This document shows positions 31,936 to 48,407 of a DNA stretch of 64,000 nucleotides, one piece after another. Source of the stretch: Episyrphus balteatus (lineage: Eukaryota; Arthropoda; Insecta; Diptera; Syrphidae). Numbering within the stretch: position 1 is the first letter of the stretch; the number at the start of each line of letters is the position of its first letter. The translations under genes were made by a program, and so were the position numbers. The notes under the pieces are model-generated. The model saw only the letters and a list, made by a program, of their open reading frames with translations, was not told where the DNA came from and made no database searches. Location: contig NC_079134.1 in the NCBI RefSeq assembly GCF_945859705.1, positions 161,855,718 to 161,919,717 on the forward strand. The letters run 5' to 3'.

Positions 31936-33800
31936 TGTGTTAATTAGTAATTACTTCAAAATATCATAGGTACCAACTTTATTTTTTTTTTTTCAAAAAT
32001 TTATTTAGTAGTCTTATATATATAAGTATATCAGTTTTTATTTTTTTTTTTTAATGTATACTTGTTTTGGAGCTCAATTTTATTTAGACTAAAATTGATT
32101 TTTGGTGTTTCGATCCCCCAATGCCCCTGCTCAGGGTCCGGACCACCAAAATATTGTGTTGTCATCCATACAAACTTTCAGTTCGATACGATAATTATTG
32201 GAAGTGGGTCAAAATTTAGTTCCAAGATTTTATTACATTGTTAGTTAGTTAGTTAGTTACATTGAAGCTAATAAAAGCGTATTATATCTGAAAACTAGAA
32301 TATTAAAGCTTCCGATTCTATTTTCCATACAACCATGCAATGCAAAAAGAAAAATATTCAAACGTTTTTGAAATATTTTTTATAATGGATTTCAAATTTC
32401 GTTTAGGAATCCCACAATTTAAGAACTTTTTTATATTTTAAGAACGAGTTGTTTTTGTTTCTTAATTTTTATTTCTTTGTTGTTTTATTTTACCTTACAA
32501 TTTTTTTTATTGAATTAAACAGTTTTGACAAAAATTTTATATGTATATCTATTAGAGGTAGTACTTCCAACCATGAATTTTATTAACATTATTCATATTG
32601 AAAATGTATTAATCATATGAAAAGTATTTATTAGTCATATGAAAACAAAAAAATTTCAAATCGCAATAACAAAAAAAAAAAATGAGATTTAAACCGTGTT
32701 ACTAGTTTGGTATCAAAATCTTCATTAAGTTTGAATAAACACCTATTTGAGAGTACTTAAATTTAAAATTAACATAATATATTTTATAGCTTGAATTTTT
32801 ATGATCGTTTAATAAGTCTTGCGCACATTTTCTATAAAATTATAACTTGTTTATTATGCATTTTTTGAAAACATGAATATTTTTATGCCAAACTTGCATA
32901 AATAGTTGTTTGTGTTGGTGTGGGATCTAATCTAATGCAATAGAGTGAATGGAAATCACCTGTCCACCTGCGTGTCGCATTTTTTTTTGTTTAAGTTTAT
33001 TTAGTTTCCCTCTCTTGAAAACCAAAATTGAAACAAAAAATAAAATCTGTGAGTAACATATTCTGGGTCAGTGTTTTTTTAGATTAATTGCATTGCAGTT
33101 TACTTGTATAGAAAATGGAGTTGGGTGCCGAATTATAGCCAATCATATTGCGAACGCATTGCCTAACTGCAAACAGGCAAACAGGTGGAACAAGGTTTTC
33201 CACAAATACACAAATGGAAAATATAAGTCAATTAAAGTGCAGCCGTTCCGTATAGTTTGTTGTTGTTTTTGAGCTCGAGATTTGAGAGTGCTAGAAAATA
33301 TATAAGTTTGTATAACGAATTATAGGCACTATACTTTGGTCATTGAGTGGGTTGGCTTTAGGAGATGATTTTTGTTTTTTGTTTTACCTCTAATTGATAT
33401 ACAATAGAATTTAGAGTGGGATTTATTGTCTGTAAGGCTTTTGAAATTGATCAATAGTGTTCTAAGAAAAGTTTATAGGTCATACATTTTTTCTACAAGG
33501 ACTACTGTGGTTTTTGAAATAAAGAATTGACATGTGTGACTCATAAAACATTTTAAAGCTTATAAAGTTCCTTTAATATGAATTAAAAACAATTGAATTG
33601 ACTTTGTGTAGAAAAACTTCGAGGTTATGGATAAGTAAATTATTCAAATTGTTCTTTTGAATGATACCTACTTATACACATAAATTTGTTATTGTGTTTG
33701 AATAAATTAGTTGATGTATGTATGTTCTTAGAATTATGGTACCCAATATTTTTTAAGAAGACTTTTTTGCTTAATTTGAATCTGTAAGACCATTAGACTG
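31936..33800. other. AT-rich non-coding DNA
   Basis: Holds a TTAG tetranucleotide run (about 32239-32258) and a GTCCGGACCACC-type block near 32136-32147. No gene was supported. Confidence 0.5.
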
Positions 33801-33807
33801 TCCTATG

Positions 33808-33942
33808 TAAAGAAGAGGAAGAAGAAGAAAAAAAAGATGAAGAAAAGAAGAAGATAGTAAAAAAAGAAGGAGAAGAAGAAAAAGAACAATCAGAAGAAAA
33901 AGAAATAGAAAAACATGGAGAAAAAGAAGAAGAAAGAAAATC
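33808..33942 (+). repeat. Polypurine (GAA)n-like tract
   Basis: About 135 bp made almost only of A and G on the plus strand, in GAA, GAAA and AAG units with very few pyrimidine interruptions. The minus-strand frame through it is a serine/phenylalanine-rich artefact. Such mirror-rich purine tracts can form triplex (H-DNA). Confidence 0.85.
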
Positions 33943-36697
33943 AGTTTTTATACCAACTTTCAATATTCTTTCGTTAAAGGTACTTAAATTTACTAATTTC
34001 AGTGTTTCAGTGCTAGTTGCAAATTTTCTCATTTTCCTCATGAAATATGTTGTCACGTGAAAAATTAAAATATACTTTGATTCTTTATTTGCCCAGCATA
34101 AAATTTTACGCAAAAAAGTAAATTTTGAAAAACCAAAATTCACACGTTCCTCAATAAACACAAAATTTTTTTTAGAGTGATCGTATAATTTCTAGTTCCA
34201 TTCAGAATTTTAAACATAACATACAATTTCTAACTTGGTCAACAGTCTTCTCCTCCCCCACTCTTTCACATGCAGTTTATAAAAAATTCAATAAATAAAT
34301 ACAGAAAAATAAATTACGTATACGCCACAGTGCCTGTGAACAACGTTCAAATAATTTGTATTACAGCTTTGGCCTAGGTGCCATTCAAGAACTGAACAAC
34401 AACTTCATTTTATTTTTACGTCAGTGTTAGTAAATAAACAGAAAAACAAAATCTTTTCTTGTATCAATAATTTAAAATTTATTCAACTTCTAAAATTCTG
34501 TTTATTTTTAAAATATTACAAAAACAAAAATAAACAAATACAAGTTTATCACAAAACAAAATAAATGAAAAAAAAAAGAAATTCCTATTATGGTTACTTA
34601 GAAACCACAAAGTCCTTTTCAGGGATTTTTTGGCTATCGAACACACAATCATTTAAATCGACTATGGCGCCAATTCTCATATATAGCGGATTTTTTCCCC
34701 GTGCCACTTTTGTATATAATTATTCAATGGTATAATAAAGTTTGGATTTTTAGAATATTTAATTACTGAAATTGAAGTTTTTCAGGAGTGAACAGGTAAG
34801 TTCAAATTTATCAGGATGTTAGAGTTTTGAGTTTTCGAGTTAGGAGCTTTCTGGTAATTCGAATTCGATATTGTGTTTACTTGAAGTAAAATAAGACAAC
34901 AACTTGTTTCAAACAACAACTGATCTCTAATTTAAATAATCGTTTTGGTTATTTAGTTGAATTCTCTTACCTTTAATGGTAAAAAAGTGACGTAGGTGTA
35001 TGCATTTTATTTTTTTTTTCTGTGCAATAAATTCAGTTCTAATATACCAGTCCAGATGCATGCAGGCAATACGGGTTAGAATAAAAGTAAGTACTTCAAC
35101 TTGTACTGCTTCATTCTGACCTTCAAATTGTCTCGTTGCTGGTCATTCAAATGTCATCCTTAATTAATTCAAAATCCTGAAACATGCTCTTTAACAAGTC
35201 TCAAAAGACTAACTAACTCTTTTTCTCCCTTTCCCCTTCCTCTGCTTTCAATCACAAAAGAATTTATAATGACACCTGCTGCCGGTACAACATTACTCGG
35301 TCCATTTGTCGTTACTTGTTTTTTTTTTTTTTCAAAATACAAAACAAAAAAAAAACAAAATGCGATCCTCTCGATCAGCAATAAATCCGTAAATGACTAA
35401 TGCAATGTCAAAGATCGCCGACTCTCTAGTTGATCGCGATGAGATTAAACGCGCCAGACCACGCTCCAAGACATGCGATAGTAAATTTTTCCATCGCATC
35501 GTTGCAAATGATATGTCATCCGTGTGTGTGTATTAGCAGGTTGATGACACCTGGAATAGATGTGCCGGCTTTTGCGTCCTGTGTCTGCACCGCCACTTCG
35601 TGTTCTTGCCCCCAAGACCGTTTGATGTTGGAGAAATAAAAGAAAAAAATCATTGGAATGTTTTCTGGTATTTTAAAAGATAGAAAGTTGTCAATACATC
35701 AAGTTCCTAGAAGCAATATAATTATTATGCAACCAAAATGGTTGATAGCGATATTATGCAAATCTTTTATGGTAATATTTTCTTTTATTGATGCTGTGTG
35801 ATGCTATGTGATGAAGATGAAGATGAAGTCGTGAGACTTGACTTATGCTTGTAATGAAAGACTTTACATTAATAAATATAAAACTAAGCTTAGCTTTGAG
35901 ATTAATTAATTCTAATTATTTGACTTGGTGTTTCATCAATTCTGAATGTAATATAATGTCTACTCACTAAAAAAGATGTTATGCTGGTTAATGCTGGTGT
36001 TATGTGTTGTGTTTATCAAATTACTGAAGAATTATAATAGGAAATATGTTGAGTACAAAAATGATCGTTAATGTGTGACTTAAAAGATTAGTGTAATTTA
36101 ACTTTTAATTAATGTAATTTAACTAGTGATTAATTTTAGATTTTTGACAAAAATAATTTCAAACTTAAGTGTTCATAATATTTCCTATAAAGAACTTATA
36201 TTAATTTTAAGCAAACAAAGCAGAAGTTTATTCTTTATTGTTTTCTAGATCGATTTGTTTAAAAGTTAAATAAAATCGTTCAGAACGATTGACCAAATAA
36301 ATCGAAAACCATCGATTGAAAGTAAGCGTTATTACCGATTGCCCGATATTTTTTGCACACATGGAACATGGAAAAAATAATTTTAAAAAAAGGTGATATG
36401 CCAAAAGGTGATATGCATATAAGATATACCTAGAAAGTACTTTAGCTAAAACATTCCTTGCTATTACCATTTTCTTTATACGCAAAACCCATATCAAAAA
36501 TTGCTTACAAAATTGTTTAATCTCTTGTAAAAGAGTTCACTATATCTTGTGTGTTAGAGTATTTTTTTTTCTGACAAGGTAATATAAGAAAATTTATAAA
36601 AAGGTATACGAACAATTCTTGGAAAATTTTCATATCGATAAAAAACCGAAAGACAAAAAACAAATTAATAAGGTACTCATTTTAGTGCTTAAGTTAT
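33943..36697. other. Non-coding DNA
   Basis: Mostly AT-rich. A short, more even stretch is at 35400-35640. No supported gene, RNA or repeat family. Confidence 0.5.
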
Positions 36698-37246
36698 TTA
36701 ACCCTTTCGGACCCAGCGTTACTCTAATGTAATATATTTTTAAAAATTCGTAAAAAATATTAAATTAAATAATTTTTTAGGTTTCGATGGCTTATTTGAA
36801 AGATAATAATGCCTAGTTACTGGATTATTACAAAAAGTTAGTAAAATATTATACCTTTATTTTTTTTTTTATCGAAAAGGGACTGAAATTCACATTTTTT
36901 TTCTTTTTTTAGCAAAAAATTTTTTTTTTATATATTTATATATTTTGAAGAAAAGATTAAAAAAATGTTAATGCAGAAAGTGTTTAGTTTTTTGGCTTAG
37001 AAGAAGTAGCATACATTATAGTTTCATAAAAAGTTATTTTCTCAGTTGTCCAATTTTTTTTGTTGGTCATAGGCAGTGCATATTACTTACATGTAAAATG
37101 AGAGTAACACATTAGTTTTGCTATTTATTATTTTGGAAAATAACTTTTTGCTATTCATATTTCTTAGTTGTGATGTCTTCGACACGATAATACTGAAAAA
37201 ACATTTTCTAATATTGATTTTGATAGCTTGGGTTCGAAAGGGTTAA
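36698..37246. mobile_element. piggyBac-type MITE with TTAA target sites
   Basis: TTAA at 36698-36701 and at 37243-37246 bracket a 541-bp unit. Its ends are inverted: CCCTTTCGGACCCAGC on the left and GCTTGGGTTCGAAAGGG on the right, one substitution and one indel over 17 bp. Subterminal GTTACTCTA and its inverse AGAGTAAC (about 36718 and 37100) are also mirrored. TTAA duplication and CCC-starting ends are the signature of the piggyBac superfamily. There is no transposase, so it is a non-autonomous MITE. Confidence 0.85.
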
Positions 37247-37465
37247 ACATTTTCAACCAAATTTTACACTTTAGCGGAATTTTTAAGTTAATCACATGTG
37301 ATAAATACCTGTAATTTATCGATATTTTCTATGGAAACATTGAAAATTAAGTCGCACCGAGTTCACTTAAAGAACGGATCTTGTAACTTCGAGAATATTT
37401 TCTTTTAATTATTTCGACATTAGGGAAACACTTAAGAGTCACCAAAGATTTCATCAGACCTATTG
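37247..37465. other. Short AT-rich spacer
   Basis: Nothing recognised. Confidence 0.5.
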
Positions 37466-40900
<3,435 letters not shown>

Positions 40901-43279
40901 AATTTAATTGCCATCCCTGCTAAAAGCATCGCATGACAGTTAATTTATAACCATTTTCACGCACTACAAATAAAATCGAAAGAAATAAAAAAAAAAAAAC
41001 AAAACTTAATGTCCATCCAACCGTCTTTTTCTAGTAGAAAATATTGTTTCCTTCAACTGCATGAGCATTGCACTAATTACAGTTTCTTGATGTCTTGACT
41101 TCCTCCACCTGCCTGAATTACACATTCTGATGTGAAATTGCCAATGCTTCCACGTCTCTCCACGCCCCCAAAATGTGTGTTCGAAGCACGTATCTAAGTG
41201 GCCTTTTGCTTGCTATAATACCTTTTTTTTCCAAGAAGGAAATAAAAATTTAATTGAAATCGTCAAGTCCTGTAGCAAAGCTGTATAAGCAATAATAAAC
41301 CAGCACGCATATATACAAGAAGAAGCCCCAATGAAGGTAGCCAGTTAGCCACTGGATGTTGTTGATGTTGCAGAGAAGTGGTCAAGTCAATCTAGCTAGC
41401 TGCTCGGCTTTACTATAGTTCCATGTATGGAAGTCAGAATATGGATTCGTGGATGCACGCAACCAACAACCTGGAGACACTCTCATGACGCTGGCTATTT
41501 GTACGTGTCACCGTGTAGTTATTAATTTCCACAGTCAAAGCCATTTCTAGACTACCAGAGAGCTTGTGCTTGCTAGCTGGCTGCTTCCATCTTCCAATCC
41601 CCAACATTATAAACTTCAGTTTATAAATCGATGACATTTTTAAGTTGGTGAACTTGTTTGCCATGTCTCTTGTCTCACACAGTTTGCAGAAGCCGGGAGC
41701 CAGGAGGAATCACAGAGGGCTCTGTAGTCAAACCGAAACCGAAAAAAAATAAACAAAGTCACGCCAAAAATCTATACTGTCAGCTCCTCGACTGGTTACA
41801 TTAATTTTTAATTTATTTTAAGTGCTCCTCGGTTTGCTTTTCATCTCCAACTCGGTCCTAGAGCATCCTAGAGATCTAATTAAAAATACCGTGATGGTGG
41901 GATTTGCATTTCGCGAGAGAGAAGATGCTCGCCTTTTGGGGTGGTCCTTGGGTTGAGCAGTCGTCGAATGGGAATGTGTGTTTTCTTTAATTGCATAACT
42001 GGATGAATTGGCGATCAAGTCAACTGGACACGAGACCTTTAAGTTGTTGTTGTTATCGCAAAGCTTCTATCTAATTAGGCTTACATGTGTGCGGTGAGGT
42101 ACAGAGTAGTGCGTTTCCAAATATTTAATAATAATCTCTATACCATGCTTGGCTTGGCAGTGTATCTATAGGTAGCATTTGGAGGGGCAATTCGCCTCCA
42201 CATTGGGGCCTAATGAGCACCATCATTATGGCCAGCATTAATATACGGTTTGCCATAACGAGGTAGCCACAGTTAGGTTATATCTTGCAGACATGCGGAC
42301 TTATCAATTTGGAATAAATGCGAACATACAAACGCGTACGAACTCGGACGCAACTAAAAGAGACTGGTTGGAGAGTGTTTAATGTTTTGTATAACAAATC
42401 CGAGATTAATAAGGGAACAAAGTGTCTCGGAATAATTTACGAGTGCAACATGAGCCATATCTATCTATTCTTTCGTCTCGGGAATCCTTGGTGGAGGTTG
42501 ACGATGGTGGTGGTGGTGGTGGACAAAGGTATATATAGTATAAATGTACTTGACCAGCAGCAGCAGCACTTTGGGGCAAAAAGGAATGGAATGATTGACA
42601 GCTTACGCTCGCGTCTGGAGTTCTCTAAGCGTCCTCTTGGGAATTCCTCGGTTGATTAAGAGGAAAATTTATTGCAGAATGATAAGAATGCATACAGACA
42701 GATAGATTTCAGTGGAAAGAAATAAGAGATATGTTTTGTATGTCTACATTTGGCCAATGGCTAATCGAAATGCAGTTCTTTCTGGAATTCTCACGATTGG
42801 TGGTGGTCGGTGCGTGGTGGCGGTGGTGGTGTAAAGGGACTAAAGGATAAATGTTCTTAATTGGAAGAACAGTGTATCATGAAGGCAATTTAATAGGAAT
42901 TCTCTGAGACGGGGGGAAGAAATATATAATCTTGGTAATGGTTAAAGTAATGGTAGGGGAAATCAAGCCGGTGTGGTCTTGGTTTGATAGTCGAAGGACT
43001 TTTTCAAAGTGAATGTTCATGTAAGTACGAAAATATTGTTTAGAAAGCACTGCTTGAAGTTTTAAAGCAATTTAAATATTTAACAAAATTTTTTAACAAA
43101 TTAAGAAAAATAATATTTTTCTAATTAAAGATTTATTCGCGGAAAGCGCATAAAAGTCACGGAATGACGGATGACCTTTTAAAAATGTCAAGGTCTTGCT
43201 TAATAAAGTTCCATTTTTTATTATTTTACAACGTGTTAAGGAATTTTAAAGGACGAGAATCAGTTTTCTTACAAATGAT
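40901..43279. other. Mixed-composition non-coding block
   Basis: Less AT-rich than its flanks and free of recognisable transposon sequence. It has short GGT/GTG-rich runs (about 42507-42522 and 42797-42831) and CAG runs (42557-42569). Short frames on both strands lack domains. It is a plausible host regulatory block; I cannot support an exon. Confidence 0.4.
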
Positions 43280-45175
43280 ACATAGCCCAGTCATTTTAGT
43301 CATTTTTAAGCCCAATCTGCGGAAAAATTCCTACTGGGCTGAATTTTGGTATACAGCTTAATGACGGCTTTGTAATGAAAATGTGAAAAATCGACATTGA
43401 TATCGTGTCCGCGTTAAGAGATATAGGGGTCAAAAGGTCACAAAAACTGGTTTTTCACGATTTTCAGCAAAACGGTAAGTCTTATCAAAAAATATTCAAC
43501 GCAAGAATTGTAGACCAGATTATTATATATAAAAAGTGTCATGACACTTTTTTTCCTAATACCCACCGTTTCTTAGGTATAACGATTCAAAAAGTTGAAG
43601 TTTAGTTGTAATCGTCATAATCCTATTCCTGAAAAAAAACTCCTAACTGAAAAGTTCCTGAAATTTCATTATTTTTTTAGCTTGGATTTCGTTCCCCAAC
43701 TGTTAAGAATATGGGGAAACCAAAAAAAAAATGGAAATTTTCGCCATTTTTCCGATTGGGGCCCTTCTCCCGAAACCATTTCCCTGGGAATTTTTGTTTA
43801 GAATATGTCTGAAAATATACAGGGTGTGCAATAGAGAATGGACAACCCTAAAACGGCTTATAGCTACACTTATGATTGTTCTAAAAACAGATAGAAAAAA
43901 GTTCTATCGCAACCCGTTCATAAAATATTGGCTTTTTTTCGTTCAGTGTATTTTAAATTTTATCATTTTATGTTTTCGTTCACTGCAACCACGAATGAAC
44001 GAATTTTATTTATTTTTTTTTTTTATAATTTTCTACAATAATTGTATGAGTACATAAACGCTTTAAAAACTGCACAGATATTGCACATTTTCGTAAAAAA
44101 ATTTTTGAAATCTGTTTTTTGATGCAAAATGTAAAAAAAGGATTTTATGAAAAATTTTAAATACCTGTAGTATAAAATAAATCTATAGAAACCTAGGTGG
44201 CCAACTTTCTTAAAAATATTCCCCTTAGACGAGAATATTTTTAAGAAAGTTGGGCACCTAGGTTTCCATAGATTTATTTTATACCACAAGTGTTTGAAAT
44301 TTTTCATAAAATACTTTTTTTACATTTTGCATCGAAAAACTGATTTAAAATTTTTTTTAAGGAAAATGTGCAATAGCTTCGAAAATTTTAAAGTGTTTAT
44401 GTACTCATCCAATTATTGTAGAAAATTATAAAAAAAAGAAATAAATAAAATTCATTCATTCGTGGTTGTAGTGAACGAAAACATAAGATGATTAAATTTA
44501 AAATACACTGAACGAAAAAAAGCCAATATTTTATGAATTGTTTGCGATAGAACTTTTTTCTATCTGTTTTTAGAACAATCATAAGTGTAGCTATAAGCCG
44601 TTTTAGGGTTGTCCATTCTCTATTGCACACCCTGTATATTTTCAGACATATTCTAAACAAAAATTCCCAGGGAAATGGTTTCGGGAGAAGGGCCCCAATC
44701 GGAAAAATGGCGAAAATTTCCATTTTTTTTTTGGTTTCCCCATATTCTTAACAGTTGAGGAACGAAATTCAAGCTAAAAAAATAATGAAATTTCAGGAAC
44801 TTTTCAGTTAGGAGTTTTTTTTTTCAGGAATAGGATTATGACGATTACAACTAAACTTCAACTTTTTGAATCGTTATACCTAAGAAACGGTGGGTATTAG
44901 GAAAAAAAGTGTCATGACACTTTTTATATATAATAATCTGGTCTACAATTCGTGCATCGAATATTTTTTGATAAGACTTACCGTTTTGCTGAAAATCGTG
45001 AAAAACCAGTTTTTGTGACCTTTTGACCCCTATATCTCTTAACGCGGACACGATATCAATGTCGATTTTTCACATCTTCATAACAAAGCCGTCATTAAGC
45101 TGTATACCAAAATTCAGCCCAGTAGGAATTTTTCCGCAGATAAAACCTAAAATTACTGGACTATACAGCAAATTT
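43280..45175. repeat. Long palindrome (hairpin) 1, ~940-bp arms
   Basis: The left arm, about 43280-44221, is the reverse complement of the right arm, about 44233-45175, with only about 11 bp between them. Over 300 bp compared by eye from the outer part, 5 positions differ (about 98% identity). The inner 180 bp are more diverged. The two mirrored 108-codon frames (43731-44057 plus, 44397-44723 minus) are therefore copies of one arm and not genes. Each arm holds an ATACAGGGTGTGCAATAG phrase and a GTGTCATGACAC palindrome. No transposase is seen. Confidence 0.92.
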
Positions 45176-45499
45176 GGAAAGTTTAATATTTGATAAGCGA
45201 CCTCTACTTTATTTGTAAAACGTAATTTAAGATTGATAAAAAGTTTTTTTTTTCAAAAATCAATATTATCGGTACACTAAGAAAAAAAATCTAAAATAAG
45301 ATGTTTGTATCTCAAACATTCCTGCAAGCAAATGTTAAAAACTGTGACTTCTTAGAGCATAATCAGATGCGCGAAGTTAATATAAAAATTCCTATGATGC
45401 CACATTATTCCTCGGATGTCTTTTAAATAAGTGAATAGGCAATGCTTCTACGAACTATCTTCTTCAATCATATAAATACCAAAGGTTTAAGTATTGTTA
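45176..45499. other. AT-rich spacer
   Basis: Nothing recognised. Confidence 0.45.
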
Positions 45500-46015
45500 A
45501 GATATAGCGATAGACGATATCAATCATCGCGTAAGCGTAGGGTGGATGAAGTGGCGGGAAAATTCTGCTATCTTCTGTGATCGAAAAATGCCCCCTAAGC
45601 TGAAAGGAATGCTCTACACCGCAGTTGTGCGTCCAGCACTCACATACGGTTCACAATGTTGGACAATGTACAAAAAGTATGAGAGTAAGTTAACGGCAGC
45701 TGAGATGGAGATGAAGATGCTTCGCATGACAGCAGGAGTAACAAAGCTTGATAGAATTAGAAGTACAAAGATCCGAGGAAGCCTTCATGTTAAAAATACC
45801 ATCTCCCAAAAAATTGAACACGACCGACTCAGTTGGTATTGCCATGTTCAAAGGAGAGATCCTGAGAAACCGCGAGGCTTGCCGCCGATTTCTGAGGTCA
45901 ACCCGGCGAACCCCACAGGCGGATCACTAGTGTGAAGCAGTAACGTGGGAAGGTTATGATCCCCTCGACATCGAGATCATAACAGCGCCGAGAAAAAGGA
46001 AGAAGAAGAAGATAG
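45500..46015 (+). mobile_element. RTE-like LINE 3' fragment 2
   Basis: A short 3' fragment of a second RTE-like element. It holds the C-terminal part of the reverse transcriptase followed by a short tail that ends in GAAGAAGAAGAAGAT (about 45998-46012). It belongs to a different subfamily from the 37.5-kb copy: protein similarity is weak and the tail repeat differs. Confidence 0.75.
45546..45935 (+). pseudogene. RTE-like reverse transcriptase C-terminal fragment
   Basis: Readable motifs are MPPKLKGMLYTAVVRPALTYG, GVTKLDRIRSTKIRG, and LSWYCHVQRRD in the C-terminal region. After RRDPE the frame drifts and the usual C-terminal motif is not readable. The catalytic core with the DD box lies upstream in the family and is missing here. 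It is a dead remnant. Confidence 0.8.
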
Positions 46016-46750
46016 CATTAAGAAATTATGTACTAAATAAAAAAATTATTAATCTAAAATCACAAATTCAACTGGTACTATTCTTCTACTAAGAGCCGAT
46101 TTTTCAATCTTCTAATAAACAGTCAATTAACTGTTCGACGAATAAAGTTATTAGGCTCATAAACAATCAGATAACAAAATTCAATTTTTCAATCAAGAAA
46201 ACTCTATTCTACAGAATAACAAAAAAAAATGTCAAATTCAAAAATATTCAAAACTAAACGTCATTATTCATAATTTTTTTTTGTTTTCTTGTGTTCCCTT
46301 GTATTTTTTAAACGTTTTGGTCCTCAAATTTGTGAAAAAATAGCATCTTTACAATTTATAATATCAAAGAAATCCATTTTATCAATATTTTCTTCAAAAC
46401 AGCTTTGACAACTGGCACAATATTTTTGTTCAGATTATTCCTTAGAATAAATTTTATTCGTCTCTGTAAGAAGCAGTAAGCTTTATTCCTCTATTAAATG
46501 TTTTATTAAAGGAATAAGCTATATCCGACTGTTGAAAAATTGATTTTTTCTCTATCTGGGGAATAAGTACTAACTGACTGTTTAACTGAGTATTGAAAAA
46601 TTGGCCCTAAGTGACAGAAATTTTGTATTAGCTGTATAAAAAAATTTGTTCAGTATAAAAAATAAGCTAAGCATACATCAACGTGACCCACCTACACATA
46701 GACCGGTATAGTCGAAACTTCTTCGATCGAAAACATGAAATATTTTAAAC
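46016..46750. other. AT-rich non-coding DNA
   Basis: Nothing recognised. Confidence 0.5.
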
Positions 46751-48407
46751 TTTTGACGTGATAACGTCTTATAAATCGATAAACCATGGCAGCCACCACA
46801 AAAAAGTGACGCCATTTTCTAACGTTACACTCTCGCACTTTCGCAGTGCGGCAAAAAATTTCAATTAAAAATTAAAAATAAACTATTAAAGATACAAAAA
46901 TCTTCTATAGCTTATTTGAAAGATAATAACCTAAAGCTTAATCCAAATGAAGGATTTTTAAAAATTCCGTCATTTGATAGGGTAAACAGGGGTTAAGCGG
47001 AAAGATGAAATTTGGGCTAAAATCTAAACGCAAAGTCGAAGAGAATTGATTTTTTTTTGCTATAGATAGATGAGACTAATTTTAGAATAACTGCATTTAA
47101 GAAAAAAATCCAAAAAATTTTTCAACTAAGCTATAACGTTTTATTTGAATGTTGTACACGTGTTGGGGATATGACAAAACGATGATTTTGGGTAAAGGAA
47201 ATTTTTTTGACAATTCTAAAGATGCCAGGTGAAAGATGAGAGAAAAAAAATTAGGGGTCTGATACGGATTTTTTTCCAACACAAAAAATCTCAAACTTAT
47301 AGGACATGTAGGTTTTGAAAACGTTTAGTGAGTTTTGATTGAATAACGGAAGAAACAAGTTTTTAAAAAACACGGTTTTTAACCGTTTTTAACCGATTTT
47401 CATCGTTTTTTATTTTTATCTTTTTTTCTTTAATAGATACAGGAATAAAGTATATGGAGTAATGATAGACCATGACCACGAATAAATGTGTGCGAAGTTT
47501 CAATCATTTTCGTAAACACAATTTTGAGATAACGTTAAAATAAAATTTTAGAATTCAACAGGTTATAACTTCTGACAAAGAGCAGATAGAAATTTTATTA
47601 AACTTTTCTGAGCATCCTGATACAATTACCTTTCATTTGGTATATTACACATAACGGTAGACTAACTACAAGCTACACAATGTTAAATCAAGAATCTTGC
47701 GAAGAACCTCAAAACACCAGTGGAGATCTGTTGATCATGAACAGCCACCAGTGTGGGAAGTACCGTAATCTCAGTCTGGAAATTCGACATGGTTGACTTT
47801 AAAAAATTCTAACTTCTCTTGTGGGCATCTTTGAGATCGATACGTCATTTGAAAGGTGAAATAGTAAGCTTTCACATGGTAAATTTGTCAAACAAAAAAA
47901 ATTGATTCCTATCCTGAGAACATAAAAATAAATGTTTTTTTGCTTTTTTTAATGAAATTTGATCGAGTTCAAAAAATTCTAGCTCTTTTTGTAGATGTCT
48001 CATAGACCTGATGGATATATATATATTTTGAGCTAAGACATTAAGCTTTCAGATGGTATACAATTTTGTATAGGTTGTTAGGGAAAAAAATAGAATTAAG
48101 ATAAAAGATAAAAATTCATGTTATTTTTGCTTTTTTTTTTGATGAAGATGATTGTTTTCAATAAATTATTTTTATACTTTTTGCGCATTGTAAAAATTTT
48201 AAAATAGTTTTATTCTTAAGAAGAAATACTTGGCATAATTTTTTTTGTAAGCTTTTAAAATAAAAAAATTAATGTAATGAGAAAATAAAAAAGGTTTTTT
48301 TTAGCTTTTTCTTGTAAATTATGATTGTTTGAAATAAGTAAACGCTTCAATGACTCATTTTAAACAAAAGCACACAACCTGTTTTCTTACGACGTTATCA
48401 CGTAAAA
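46751..48407. mobile_element. Repeat family C, copy 1, with inverted ends and an internal tandem dimer
   Basis: TTTTGACGTGATAACGTC at 46751-46768 is the inverse of GACGTTATCACGTAAAA at 48391-48407 (17 of 18 bases), giving a unit of about 1.66 kb. Inside, a block starting AAAAAATTCT at 47801 is repeated at 47971. Each monomer carries AAGCTTTCA(C/G)ATGGTA in its middle. The region 47570-48240 is also present at 55930-56620. No transposase frame is visible. The class is unknown. Confidence 0.65.

Noticed and set aside
33793..34161. A 122-codon serine/phenylalanine-rich frame on the minus strand
   Set aside because: It is produced by the polypurine tract at 33808-33942.
43731..44723. Two matching 108-codon frames on opposite strands that look like a conserved protein
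   Set aside because: They are the same sequence in the two arms of a palindrome, so the similarity reflects the inverted repeat. The frame ends in a low-complexity T-rich stretch and shows no domain.
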